Below, in pieces: positions 32,777 through 41,376 of a stretch of DNA of 43,921 bases (positions are counted from its first letter, which is position 1; every line of letters starts with the position of its first letter). The translations under genes and the position numbers were made by a program. Source of the DNA: an uncultured Solobacterium sp. (lineage in GTDB: Bacteria; Bacillota_I; Bacilli_A; Erysipelotrichales; Erysipelotrichaceae); assembly GCA_900543035.1 (NCBI GenBank), contig UQPV01000016.1, positions 1 through 43,921 of the forward strand, read 5' to 3'. The notes under the pieces were generated by a model. The model saw only the letters and a program-made list of their open reading frames with translations, did not search any database and was not told the DNA's origin.

Positions 32777-33763
32777 ATGTTTTCAAAGGAAGTAGGAATC
32801 GACTTAGGAACTGCGAACTTACTGATGTACGTGAAAGGCGAGGGCGTCGTCATCGATGAGCCCAGCGTCGTTGCGATAGATGCGGAAACGAAGAAATGCC
32901 TGGCGGCGGGAAGCGAGGCAAAAGAAATGCTGGGAAGGACGCCCGGCAGGATGCTGGCGATCCGCCCGCTGAAGGACGGCGTCATCGCGGACTTTGAAGT
33001 GACCGAGATCATGCTGAACTATTTCTTCAAGAAGCTGGAGCTCAAAGGCATGTTCAAGCGGCCGATCATCTTGATCTGCTGCCCGAGCAACATCACCAGC
33101 GTAGAGCGCAATGCGATCCGCGACGCGGCATACCGCAGCGGCGCGAAGAAGGTATACATCGAGGAAGAGCCGAAGGTGGCCGCGGTCGGCGCCGGTCTGG
33201 ATATCGGACGGCCGAGCGGATGCATGGTGCTGGACATCGGCGGAGGAACCACCGATGTTGCGGTCATCTCCCTGGGCGAGATCATCACCAGCAGCTCGCT
33301 GAAGGTGGCCGGAGATGCGATGGACCGCGAGATCATCAAGTTCTGTAAGGAAGAGAAGAAGCTGCTGATCGGTGATCGCACGGCAGAAGAAGTCAAGAAG
33401 AAGATCGGAACGGCATGGAAAGGCAGCACGACGGAAGTGATGGAGGTGAGCGGCCGCGACCTGGTCAGCGGACTGCCGATCTCCATCGAGCTCAACAGCG
33501 CGGAGATCCAGGGATGCCTGAGCGAGCGCCTGGCTGAGATCGTGCATGCGTGCCGCACCGTGCTGGAGAACACACCGCCGGAGCTGGCCGCTGATATCGT
33601 GACCCGCGGCATGGTGCTGACCGGCGGCGGCGCGCTGCTGCACGGGCTGGATGAGCTGCTGCGCGATGAGCTGCACATTCCGGTATTCGTCGCCGACAAT
33701 GCGCTGCGCTGCGTGGCAGAAGGAACGGGGATCCTGCTGGAAAACCTGCATCTCGTGAAATAA
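32777..33763 (+). CDS. mbl: MreB/Mbl-family rod-shape actin homologue
   Basis: A 328-residue bacterial actin that guides lateral wall synthesis. ATPase motifs: phosphate-1 GIDLGTANLLMYV (about 7-19), phosphate-2 VLDIGGGTTDVAVISLGE (about 152-169), and adenosine loop GMVLTGGGALLHGLDEL. Cytoplasmic. Start ATG 32777 is chosen over the ATG at 32771 because GGGAGGT then has six-base spacing. The symbol mbl is chosen from its place near spoIIQ, as in Bacillus; sequence alone only says MreB family. The RodZ-like protein encoded at 12936-13865 is a likely partner. Confidence 0.9.
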   Translation: MFSKEVGIDLGTANLLMYVKGEGVVIDEPSVVAIDAETKKCLAAGSEAKEMLGRTPGRMLAIRPLKDGVIADFEVTEIMLNYFFKKLELKGMFKRPIILICCPSNITSVERNAIRDAAYRSGAKKVYIEEEPKVAAVGAGLDIGRPSGCMVLDIGGGTTDVAVISLGEIITSSSLKVAGDAMDREIIKFCKEEKKLLIGDRTAEEVKKKIGTAWKGSTTEVMEVSGRDLVSGLPISIELNSAEIQGCLSERLAEIVHACRTVLENTPPELAADIVTRGMVLTGGGALLHGLDELLRDELHIPVFVADNALRCVAEGTGILLENLHLVK

Positions 33764-33773
33764 TGGGCCGCGT

Positions 33774-34856
33774 ATGAGGGACATCTGGTATCTGGTGCTG
33801 CCCCTTATCATCTCGGCGCTGATCACGCCGGTCGTGAAACAGATCGGTTACCGGCTGGATGCTTTCGCGCAGATGAATGAGCGTACCGTGCATCATGGCA
33901 AGATCGTGCGCATCGGCGGCGTAGCCATCTATCTGGCGTTCATCATCACGATGGCGCTGTATGTCAAGACTGACATGGCGATGAACGGCATCCTGATCGG
34001 ATCCACGATCATGTTCATCGGCGGACTGGTCGACGATCTGGTCAATCTGAAGCCGCTGTACAAGTTCAGCTTTCAGGTGGTGGCCGCGATCGTGCTGATC
34101 GCTTCGGGCGTGACGCTCGATGTCATCCGGCTTCCGCTGGGCATCACGATCAACATGGGCGTCGTCTCCTTCATCGTGACGTTCTTCTGGATCACGGGCA
34201 TCACCAACGCCGTTAATCTGATCGACGGATTGGACGGCCTGTGCGGCGGCATCAGCGTCATCATCCTGACGGTCATCGCTATGCTGGCCGTCATCGAGGG
34301 ACGCGGCGATGTGGAGATGATCGCGCTGATCCTGGTCGGCGCTACGCTGGGCTTTCTCATTTACAATGCCCATCCGGCAAGCATCTTTATGGGAGACTGC
34401 GGTGCGCTGTTCCTGGGATTCATCATCTCGGCCATCTCGCTTTTGGGCTTCAAGAGCTCGACGATCATGACGCTGGCGCTGCCGCTGCTGCTGCTGGCGC
34501 TGCCGATCATCGATACGCTGAGCGCCATCCTGCGCCGCACGCTGAAAGGACATAAGTTCTCCGAGGCGGACAAAAGTCATATCCATCATCTGCTGATGAA
34601 CAAGTTCGGACACAAGAACACGGTGATCATCATGTGCATCGTGACCGCGCTGTTCGGGCTGACTGCCTATGTCTATATGATCAACAAGGGCATCGGGCTG
34701 ATCTCGCTGTTCGTGATCATGCTGGCGGTCGATCTGTTCATCGAAGGATCCGGCATGATATCGGATAAGTATCATCCGATCCTCTCGGTCAGCCGTCGGA
34801 TCATCCGCAGGCTGACCAGAAAAAAGACCATAACTGACAGTGATCGGACCGATTGA
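33774..34856 (+). CDS. Undecaprenyl-phosphate sugar-1-phosphate transferase (WecA/TagO/MraY family)
   Basis: A 360-residue membrane protein with about ten helices. Family motifs: GLVDDLVNLKP (catalytic DD, about residue 85), NAVNLIDGLDGL (about 144-155), FMGDCGALFLG (about 203, where most members have GDSGS), and SHIHHLL (about 263, the His box of WecA/TagO rather than MraY). It moves GlcNAc-1-phosphate (probably) from a UDP sugar to the lipid carrier to start a teichoic acid or other wall polymer. It follows mbl by 10 bases with only weak ribosome binding sequence, suggesting cotranscription. A solitary copy here would use IspE-derived lipid. Confidence 0.92.
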   Translation: MRDIWYLVLPLIISALITPVVKQIGYRLDAFAQMNERTVHHGKIVRIGGVAIYLAFIITMALYVKTDMAMNGILIGSTIMFIGGLVDDLVNLKPLYKFSFQVVAAIVLIASGVTLDVIRLPLGITINMGVVSFIVTFFWITGITNAVNLIDGLDGLCGGISVIILTVIAMLAVIEGRGDVEMIALILVGATLGFLIYNAHPASIFMGDCGALFLGFIISAISLLGFKSSTIMTLALPLLLLALPIIDTLSAILRRTLKGHKFSEADKSHIHHLLMNKFGHKNTVIIMCIVTALFGLTAYVYMINKGIGLISLFVIMLAVDLFIEGSGMISDKYHPILSVSRRIIRRLTRKKTITDSDRTD

Positions 34857-34874
34857 GTCCGATCGTTTTTTTTT
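34842..34874 (+). terminator. Terminator of mbl-WecA/TagO
   Basis: GATCGGAC pairs with GTCCGATC over a seven-base loop and is followed by nine Ts. The stem begins inside the last codons. Confidence 0.95.
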
Positions 34875-34889
34875 GTCAGAAAAAAGTGC

Positions 34890-34917
34890 TTGACAATAAA
34901 GGGATTATTCCTATAAT
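34890..34917 (+). promoter_or_regulatory. Consensus promoter of the MarR-ABC exporter operon
   Basis: Perfect TTGACA (34890-34895) and perfect TATAAT (34912-34917) with a 16-base spacer. This is the strongest promoter in the window and suggests that repression is needed. Confidence 0.92.
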
Positions 34918-34945
34918 GGTTAATGTGCTAATTAGTGTGCTAACC
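34918..34945. promoter_or_regulatory. Candidate MarR operator
   Basis: A 28-base interrupted palindrome begins right after the -10 box. The outer arms are GGTTA and TAACC, and the centre is CTAATTAG. TGTGCTAA also occurs twice as a direct repeat. A repressor here would cover the transcription start. Autoregulation by the MarR protein is the simplest reading. Confidence 0.7.
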
Positions 34946-34966
34946 AATTGAAAAAGAGGTGAAAGG

Positions 34967-35395
34967 ATGGAGGACAACACGAGGATCAGCAGCCTGCTCA
35001 AGATGGTGGACATCCGGATCCGTCAGGACCTGGATGCGCGCAATCAGGATCTTCACATCTCTTCTTCACAGATGCGGACCCTGAGCTATCTGATCGCCAA
35101 TACAGATCATGAGATCAATCCCCGTGATCTTGAACAGTATTTCCGCATCAGCAAACCAACGGTTGCCGGCATTCTCAAACGTCTGGAGGAGAAGGGCTTC
35201 CTGCATTATGAGGAAAGCAGCAAAGACCTTCGCTACAAACAGATCGTTCTGGATGAGCCGGCATATCGATGCATCGCGCAGCTGCGGCATAACTTCGGCG
35301 AGATGGAATCCAAGCTGTATGCCGGGTTTTCCCAGGATGAGCAGGATCAGCTGAAAGCACTGCTGCTGCGACTGTTGGAAAACATCTCAGAATGA
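34967..35395 (+). CDS. MarR-family transcriptional regulator
   Basis: A 142-residue winged-helix protein. The recognition region is INPRDLEQYFRISKPTVAGILKRLEEKGFLHYEESSKDLRYKQIVL (about 45-90), with the wing in ESSKDLRYK. The typical dimerising N- and C-terminal helices flank it. It heads an operon with two ABC exporter subunits 16 bases downstream, the standard layout for a ligand-released repressor of a drug exporter. AGGTGAAAGG precedes the ATG. Confidence 0.92.
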   Translation: MEDNTRISSLLKMVDIRIRQDLDARNQDLHISSSQMRTLSYLIANTDHEINPRDLEQYFRISKPTVAGILKRLEEKGFLHYEESSKDLRYKQIVLDEPAYRCIAQLRHNFGEMESKLYAGFSQDEQDQLKALLLRLLENISE

Positions 35396-35411
35396 ATAAG
35401 GAGGTAAGAAA

Positions 35412-37157
35412 ATGAAAAGACTGCTTGCAGAGCTCAAAGAGTATAAAGCACCTTCGATCAAAGCGCCGCTGTTCATGATCGGCGAGGTCGGCCTTGAGCT
35501 GTCGCTGCCGTTTTTGATGGCCTACATCATCGACAACGGCGTCACCAAGGGGGACATGAAGACAGTCGTGATCATGGGACTGCTCATGCTGGCAGTGGCG
35601 TTCCTGTCGCTGATCTGCGGCGCGCTGTCTGCCAAATATGCGTCATTCGCTTCGGCTGGTTTTGTCAAGAACTTGCGCCGCGCGATGTTTGAGAACATCC
35701 AGCGGTTCTCTTTCCGCAATGTGGACCGCTATTCCACAGCAGGACTGGTCACCCGTCTGATGACGGATGCGACCAATGTGCAGAACGCATACATGATGAT
35801 CCTGCGCATGCTGGTCCGCGCGCCGATGATGCTCATCCTGGCCATGGTGATGACCTTTGCCATCAATGCCGAGCTGGCCGTGAACTTCCTGTATGCGATG
35901 CTGTTTCTGGCAGTGGCGCTCACGATCATCACCCTGCTTTCTTATCCGGTGTTCCGCAAGGTGTTCCGCAAATATGATGACCTGAACGCGAGCGTGCAGG
36001 AGAACATCACGAACATGCGCGTCGTCAAGGCCTATGTCAAAGAAGACGCAGAGACAGAGAAGTTCCGCGGTGCGTCCGGCATGCTGTATAAGATGTTCGT
36101 GAAGGCCGAGAAGATCCTCGTGCTCAACGGGCCGATGATGCAGCTGGCCATGTACGCGTGCATCATGGCGATCGGCTGGTTCGGTGCGCAGTTCGTCGTG
36201 GAAGGCACGCTGACCACTGGTGAGCTGATGAGCATGTTCACGTATACGATGCAGATCCTGATGTCGTTGATGATGCTGTCGATGGTGTTCGTCATGGTCG
36301 CCATGTCCGCAGCCAGCGCCCGCCGTATCGTCGAGGTGCTGGAAGAGCGCTCTGACCTGGCTAACCCGGCAGATCCGGTCTATGACATCAAGGACGGATC
36401 CATCGAGTTCCGGGATGTCTCATTTGATTATTTCGTGCATGAGTTTGATCAGGGACAGGATGACAGCGTGCTGCGCGACATCAATCTGAAGATCGCCTCC
36501 GGTGAGACGATCGGCATCCTGGGCGGCACCGGCAGCGCCAAATCCACGCTGGTGCAGCTCATCCCGCGTCTGTATGACACCAGCAAGGGCGAAGTGCTCG
36601 TCGGCGGACGCAATGTCAAAGAATATGATCTGGAAACGCTGCGCAACAATGTGGCCATGGTGCTGCAGAAGAACGTGCTGTTTTCCGGAACGATCAAGGA
36701 AAACCTGCGCTGGGGAAATGCCGACGCGAGCGATGAGGAGCTGGTGCAGGCATGCCGGCTGGCACAGGCCGACGAGTTCATCCAGCGCTTCCCGGATGGC
36801 TATGACACCTATATCGAACAGGGCGGAAGCAATGTCTCCGGCGGACAGAAGCAGCGTCTGTGCATTGCCCGCGCGCTGCTGAAGAAGCCGAAGATCTTGA
36901 TCCTCGACGATTCCACCAGCGCGGTGGATACTCGTACGGACGCTCTGATCCGCAAGGCGTTCCGCGAGGATATCCCGAATACGACAAAGCTGATCATCTC
37001 ACAGCGTATCTCTTCCATCGAGGATGCCGACCGCATCATCGTCATGAACGACGGCAAGATCTGCGGCATCGGCACGCATGATGAATTGCTGAAGAGCAAC
37101 GCGATCTATCAGGAAGTGTATGAAACACAGAAGAAGGGGGCTGATGACGATGAGTAG
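35412..37157 (+). CDS. Heterodimeric ABC exporter subunit with degenerate ATP site
   Basis: A 581-residue half exporter with six membrane helices (about 15-310) and a C-terminal ATPase. Walker A is GGTGSAKST (about 370-378). The signature is VSGGQKQR (about 474), and Walker B ends LDDST, with Asp where the catalytic Glu is expected (about 498). In BmrC/TM287-type exporters this loss marks the subunit that forms the non-hydrolysing site. It pairs with the next gene, which it overlaps by eight bases. Substrate unknown; drug or peptide export is likely from the MarR context. Confidence 0.93.
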   Translation: MKRLLAELKEYKAPSIKAPLFMIGEVGLELSLPFLMAYIIDNGVTKGDMKTVVIMGLLMLAVAFLSLICGALSAKYASFASAGFVKNLRRAMFENIQRFSFRNVDRYSTAGLVTRLMTDATNVQNAYMMILRMLVRAPMMLILAMVMTFAINAELAVNFLYAMLFLAVALTIITLLSYPVFRKVFRKYDDLNASVQENITNMRVVKAYVKEDAETEKFRGASGMLYKMFVKAEKILVLNGPMMQLAMYACIMAIGWFGAQFVVEGTLTTGELMSMFTYTMQILMSLMMLSMVFVMVAMSAASARRIVEVLEERSDLANPADPVYDIKDGSIEFRDVSFDYFVHEFDQGQDDSVLRDINLKIASGETIGILGGTGSAKSTLVQLIPRLYDTSKGEVLVGGRNVKEYDLETLRNNVAMVLQKNVLFSGTIKENLRWGNADASDEELVQACRLAQADEFIQRFPDGYDTYIEQGGSNVSGGQKQRLCIARALLKKPKILILDDSTSAVDTRTDALIRKAFREDIPNTTKLIISQRISSIEDADRIIVMNDGKICGIGTHDELLKSNAIYQEVYETQKKGADDDE

Positions 37158-39015
37158 GAAACATATGGATTTCAAGGTGCTCGGCCGTTTGCTGGGCTAT
37201 GTCATCCGTCATTACAAGGTCGCCTGTCTGTTCACGCTGATCTTCATCATCCTGGCCTCGCTGGCCAGCGTGTCGGTATCGCTGTTCATCCAGGTGCTGA
37301 TCGATGACTATATCACGCCGCTGGCACAGACGGATACGCCGGACTTCGGCCCGCTGCTGCAGATCCTGCTGGTCATGCTGTGTGTGTTCATGACCGGCGT
37401 GCTCTCCACATTTGCCTATAACCGCATCCTGGTCTATATCGGACAGGGAACGCTGCGCAATGTCCGCGATGATCTGTTCGCGCATATGGAACGGCTGCCG
37501 ATCTCTTATTTCGACACGCATGCTCATGGCGACATCATGAGCGTGTATACCAATGATGCCGATACGCTGCGTCAGGTCATCACCCAGAGCATCCCGCAGA
37601 CGCTTTCTGCCGGATTCACGGTCATCTTCGTCGGTGTGTCCATGATCGTCATGTCATGGCCGCTGGCCATCCTCTCATTTGCGATGGTGGCAGTGATGCT
37701 GACGGTGGCCGGCAAGATCGGCGGACGTTCCGCCCAGAACTTCCAGAAGCAGCAGAAGAACCTGGGGAAGGAAAACGGATATATCGAAGAGATGATGGAA
37801 GGGGCGAAGGTCATCAAGGTCTTCACGCACGAGCAGGAAGTCATCGACGGATTCAACAAGATCAATGAGGAGCTGTTTGAAAGCAGCTACAAGGCCAACA
37901 CCTTTGCCAGCGTGCTGATGCCGGTCGTCGCCAACATCGGCAATGTCTCTTATGTGCTGTCCACGCTGGCCGGCGGCGTGCTTGCCATCAGCGGCGTCAG
38001 CGGGCTGACGCTGGGCGGACTGGCTTCCTTCCTGCAGCTGAACCGTTCCTTCAACATGCCGATCTCCAATATCTCCCAGCAGATGAATGCCGTGGCGATG
38101 GCCATGGCCGGCGCAGAGCGTATCTTTGCGCTGATGGATGAGGAGATCGAAAAAGACGAAGGAAAGGTCACGCTGACCCGTTACCGCGAAGAAGAAGGCA
38201 AGATCGTCGAGACGACGGAATACACCGGCAAATGGGCATGGCGTCATCCGCGGGAAAACGGTAAGGTCGAATATGTGCCGCTGCGCGGAGAAGTGCTGTT
38301 CCGCGACGTCTCCTTCGGCTATGTGCCCAACAAGGTCGTGCTGCATGACATCGAGCTGTATGCGAATCCGGGTCAGAAGATCGCGTTCGTCGGCGCGACC
38401 GGCGCCGGCAAGACGACGATCACCAATCTGATCAACCGCTTCTATGATATCCAGAAAGGATCGATCACTTATGACGGCATCGACGTCAAGCTGATCAAGA
38501 AGGCAGACCTGCGCGGATCGCTGGGCATCGTGCTGCAGGACACGCATCTGTTCTCCGGTACGATCCGCGATAACATCCGCTATGGCAAGCCGGAAGCGAG
38601 CGAGGAGGAAGTCATCGCGGCGGCCAAGCTGGCCAATGCGCATGAGTTCATCCGTCATCTTGAACATGGCTATGACACCGTGCTGAGCGGAGATGGTTCG
38701 GCGCTGTCTCAGGGACAGCGGCAGCTGATCTCCATCGCCCGCGCGGCACTGGCAAACGCACCGGTGCTCATCCTGGATGAAGCCACCAGCTCCATCGACT
38801 CTCGGACCGAGAAGATCGTACAGGATGGCATGGACAAGCTCATGAAGGGACGGACGACATTCGTCATCGCGCATCGTCTGTCCACCATCAAGAACTCCGA
38901 TGTCATCATGGTCCTCGATCAGGGACGCATCATCGAGCGCGGCAACCACGAAAGCCTGCTCGCCAAGAAAGGCATTTACTATCAGCTTTACACCGGCGCG
39001 CTGGAAATGGATTGA
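37150..39015 (+). CDS. Heterodimeric ABC exporter subunit with catalytic Walker B
   Basis: A 621-residue half exporter, six helices (about 10-320), and ATPase with Walker A GATGAGKTT (about 414), signature LSQGQRQ (about 518) and Walker B LILDEATSS with the catalytic Glu (about 543). A charged insert of about 40 residues (about 338-380, containing RYREEEGKIVETTEYTGKW) links the membrane and ATPase parts and is absent from the partner. Start ATG 37150 fits AAGGGGG better than the ATG at 37144. Together with the upstream subunit it should form one BmrCD/TM287-288-type pump. Confidence 0.93.
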   Translation: MSRKHMDFKVLGRLLGYVIRHYKVACLFTLIFIILASLASVSVSLFIQVLIDDYITPLAQTDTPDFGPLLQILLVMLCVFMTGVLSTFAYNRILVYIGQGTLRNVRDDLFAHMERLPISYFDTHAHGDIMSVYTNDADTLRQVITQSIPQTLSAGFTVIFVGVSMIVMSWPLAILSFAMVAVMLTVAGKIGGRSAQNFQKQQKNLGKENGYIEEMMEGAKVIKVFTHEQEVIDGFNKINEELFESSYKANTFASVLMPVVANIGNVSYVLSTLAGGVLAISGVSGLTLGGLASFLQLNRSFNMPISNISQQMNAVAMAMAGAERIFALMDEEIEKDEGKVTLTRYREEEGKIVETTEYTGKWAWRHPRENGKVEYVPLRGEVLFRDVSFGYVPNKVVLHDIELYANPGQKIAFVGATGAGKTTITNLINRFYDIQKGSITYDGIDVKLIKKADLRGSLGIVLQDTHLFSGTIRDNIRYGKPEASEEEVIAAAKLANAHEFIRHLEHGYDTVLSGDGSALSQGQRQLISIARAALANAPVLILDEATSSIDSRTEKIVQDGMDKLMKGRTTFVIAHRLSTIKNSDVIMVLDQGRIIERGNHESLLAKKGIYYQLYTGALEMD

Positions 39016-39021
39016 CCCATC

Positions 39022-39053
39022 AAACGCTGTCTTTGCGAAGGCGGCGTTTTTTT
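39022..39053 (+). terminator. Terminator of the MarR-ABC operon
   Basis: AAACGC (39022-39027) pairs with GCGTTT (39044-39049), with an inner GTCTT/AAGGC stem, and continues into seven Ts. Confidence 0.85.
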
Positions 39054-39196
39054 GTTAGCCGGTCCACAACAAGCAAACGAAGATCAGATGATGTAACGGG
39101 TTACAATCCAGAAGCAAAAATACAAAAAGATATCGTTTTTCCGATTAAAATAGAGTACAATAGAAGTAATGAACCGAGGAGAGGAGGAGGTTTCTC

Positions 39197-41026
39197 TTGA
39201 AGAATACATATCTGAAGGATTTCCATGAAGGCCGTTCGCTGGATGCGTACCGGCATTTCGGCGCTCACCCTGAACGGGAGGGCGTACGGTTCACCGTCTA
39301 TGCGCCTAACGCGCAGGCCATCCAGGTGATCGGATCATTCGATGAATGGGAATGCGAAGGCCATGAGATGAAGAAGGTGGACGAACGCGGCACATGGAGC
39401 TTGTACATCAAAGGCGCAAAGGTCAATGACTCGTATAAATACCGCATCACGCAGGCAACCGGCCGGGTGGTGGACAAGATGGATCCATATGCGTTTTACA
39501 GCGAACTGCGCCCGAATACGGCCAGCGTCGTCGAAGATCTCAGCTATGATGGCTGGGAAGATGCGGAATGGCTGAAGGGCCGTTCCAAAGGGTTTGACCG
39601 TCCGATCAACATTTATGAGGTGCACATCGGCTCCTGGATGAAAGAAGAGGACGAAGATTTCGTCAACTACCGCAAGATCGCTGGCAGGCTCATCGACTAT
39701 GTGAAGCAGAACCATTTCACGCATATCGAGCTCATGCCGTTGTGCGAATATCCCTTTGACGGCTCATGGGGCTATCAGTGCTCCGGTTATTTTTCCGTCA
39801 CCAGCCGTTATGGTACATGTCATGACCTGATGTATCTGGTCAATGAGGCACATAAGGCCGGCATCGGCGTCATTATGGACTTTGTGCCGGTGCATTTTGT
39901 CAAGGATGATTTTTCGCTTTCTTATTTTGACGGCACGGCGCTGTATGAGTATCCGCGGGCACATGATGCGGACAGTCAGTGGGGCACGGCGAACTTCGAT
40001 CTATGGAAAGAAGAGGTGCGTTCCTTCCTGATGTCGGCGGCATCGTTTTGGATCGACGTATATCATGTTGACGGCCTGCGCATGGATGCCATCTCCAACG
40101 CCATCTTCTGGCATGGCAACAAGCAGTTAGGCGTCAATGAAGGCGCGCTTGACTTCATCAAGCGCATGAACTTCATGCTCAATGAGAAATACCAGGGCAA
40201 GATCATGCTCATCGCGGAGGATTCCACCGATTTCCCGAATGTGACCAAGAGCACGCTGGAGGGCGGGCTCGGCTTTGACTACAAATGGGATCTGGGCTGG
40301 ATGAACGATACGCTCAACTATCTGAAGAAGGATCCGGTGTATCGCAAATGGCATCACAACAACATCACCTTCTCGATGGCGTATTTCTATTCTGAGCGTT
40401 TCCTCATCGAATTCAGCCATGATGAGGTCGTGCATGGCAAGGCGACCATCATCAATAAGATGTGGGGTACCTATGAACAGAAATTCGCGCAGCTGCGCAC
40501 GCTGTATCTGTATATGTTTACCCATCCGGGAAAGAAGCTCAATTTCATGGGCAATGAACTGGCACATTGGCGCGAATGGGATGAGATGAAGGAGAATGAC
40601 TGGTTCCTGCTCTCTTATCCGGCGCATGACGCCTTCCATCGCTATTTCGCATTGCTGGGCGAGCTGTATACGAGCGAGACGACACTGTATGAGAATGATT
40701 ACAGCTGGGAGAGCTTTGAGTGGATCGACGCGGATAACGCGGACAAGAACATGTTCTCGTATCTGCGCAAGGGAAAAGACAAAGACTATGTCGTCATCCT
40801 CAACTTCTCCCCGAATACGTATACGCACGAGGTGTTCGGCGTCGTTTCCAAAGGCACGTACCGCGAGATCATCAATACGGAGTGGGAGCGCTTCGGCGGC
40901 ACGCTTGCTGAGCAGCCGCAGCACTGTCATGCGGCCCGTGTTTCCCGCAATGGCAAGCCATACATGATCGAAGCCGATGTACCGGCCTTCGGCGGCGTGA
41001 TGCTGGAAGTGGAAAAGAGCGAATGA
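39197..41026 (+). CDS. glgB: 1,4-alpha-glucan branching enzyme
   Basis: A 609-residue GH13 enzyme that creates alpha-1,6 branches in glycogen. An N-terminal CBM48-like domain (FGAHPEREGVRFTVYAPNAQAIQVIGSFDEW, about 16-46) precedes the barrel. Catalytic residues are the nucleophile Asp in DGLRMDAIS (about 296), acid/base Glu in MLIAEDST (about 341), and Asp in FSHDEVVHG (about 408). The start is TTG, set by GAGGAGGAGG eight bases upstream. No ATG nearby gives a complete N-terminus. It stands alone without glgC, glgA, glgD or glgP, with a possible TACAAT -10 about 40 bases upstream and a strong terminator downstream. Confidence 0.95.
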   Translation: MKNTYLKDFHEGRSLDAYRHFGAHPEREGVRFTVYAPNAQAIQVIGSFDEWECEGHEMKKVDERGTWSLYIKGAKVNDSYKYRITQATGRVVDKMDPYAFYSELRPNTASVVEDLSYDGWEDAEWLKGRSKGFDRPINIYEVHIGSWMKEEDEDFVNYRKIAGRLIDYVKQNHFTHIELMPLCEYPFDGSWGYQCSGYFSVTSRYGTCHDLMYLVNEAHKAGIGVIMDFVPVHFVKDDFSLSYFDGTALYEYPRAHDADSQWGTANFDLWKEEVRSFLMSAASFWIDVYHVDGLRMDAISNAIFWHGNKQLGVNEGALDFIKRMNFMLNEKYQGKIMLIAEDSTDFPNVTKSTLEGGLGFDYKWDLGWMNDTLNYLKKDPVYRKWHHNNITFSMAYFYSERFLIEFSHDEVVHGKATIINKMWGTYEQKFAQLRTLYLYMFTHPGKKLNFMGNELAHWREWDEMKENDWFLLSYPAHDAFHRYFALLGELYTSETTLYENDYSWESFEWIDADNADKNMFSYLRKGKDKDYVVILNFSPNTYTHEVFGVVSKGTYREIINTEWERFGGTLAEQPQHCHAARVSRNGKPYMIEADVPAFGGVMLEVEKSE

Positions 41027-41031
41027 AGATC

Positions 41032-41057
41032 AAAGAGCTGGCGCACAGCTCTTTTTT
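41032..41057 (+). terminator. Terminator of glgB
   Basis: AAAGAGCTG-GCGCA-CAGCTCTTT hairpin with six Ts, immediately after the glgB stop. Confidence 0.95.
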
Positions 41058-41106
41058 CTCATCAGGATCTATCGTATAATAATGAAAAAGGAAGGTGAGG
41101 GATATC

Positions 41107-41376
41107 ATGGAATTTGTGATCGCGCTGCTTCTGATCTTTTTGGTGGGCATGCTGTTTCTTCAGGTGCTTCCGTTTCTGCTCCCGCTGTTTCTGATCCTGC
41201 TCATCGTGAGCATCTATCGCAGCTACAGAGCCAGAAAACAGTTTGAGCAGCATGTTGAACAATCACGGCCGCACGATCCGCATGAACGAGGGCAGGAGCG
41301 GCAGGGCGCCGGCGATGTCATCGATGTGGAATACACCGAGGAAACGGTGGATGACGAGGGGCAGGGAAGATCATGA
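41107..41376 (+). CDS. Small membrane protein with acidic tail, function unknown
   Basis: An 89-residue protein with two close or one long hydrophobic segment (about 2-37), then a basic stretch (YRSYRARKQ) and a charged hydrophilic tail rich in His, Glu and Asp. AAGGTGAGGG precedes the ATG. A GTG 12 bases earlier overlaps that site and is less likely. TATAAT lies near 41075. The stop overlaps the GNAT start by four bases, so the two are coupled. No family recognised. Confidence 0.72.
   Translation: MEFVIALLLIFLVGMLFLQVLPFLLPLFLILLIVSIYRSYRARKQFEQHVEQSRPHDPHERGQERQGAGDVIDVEYTEETVDDEGQGRS

Noticed and set aside
39012..39200. A 62-codon reading between the ABC exporter and glgB
   Set aside because: It starts within the exporter's last codon, has no ribosome binding site of its own, and crosses the terminator and the glgB promoter area.
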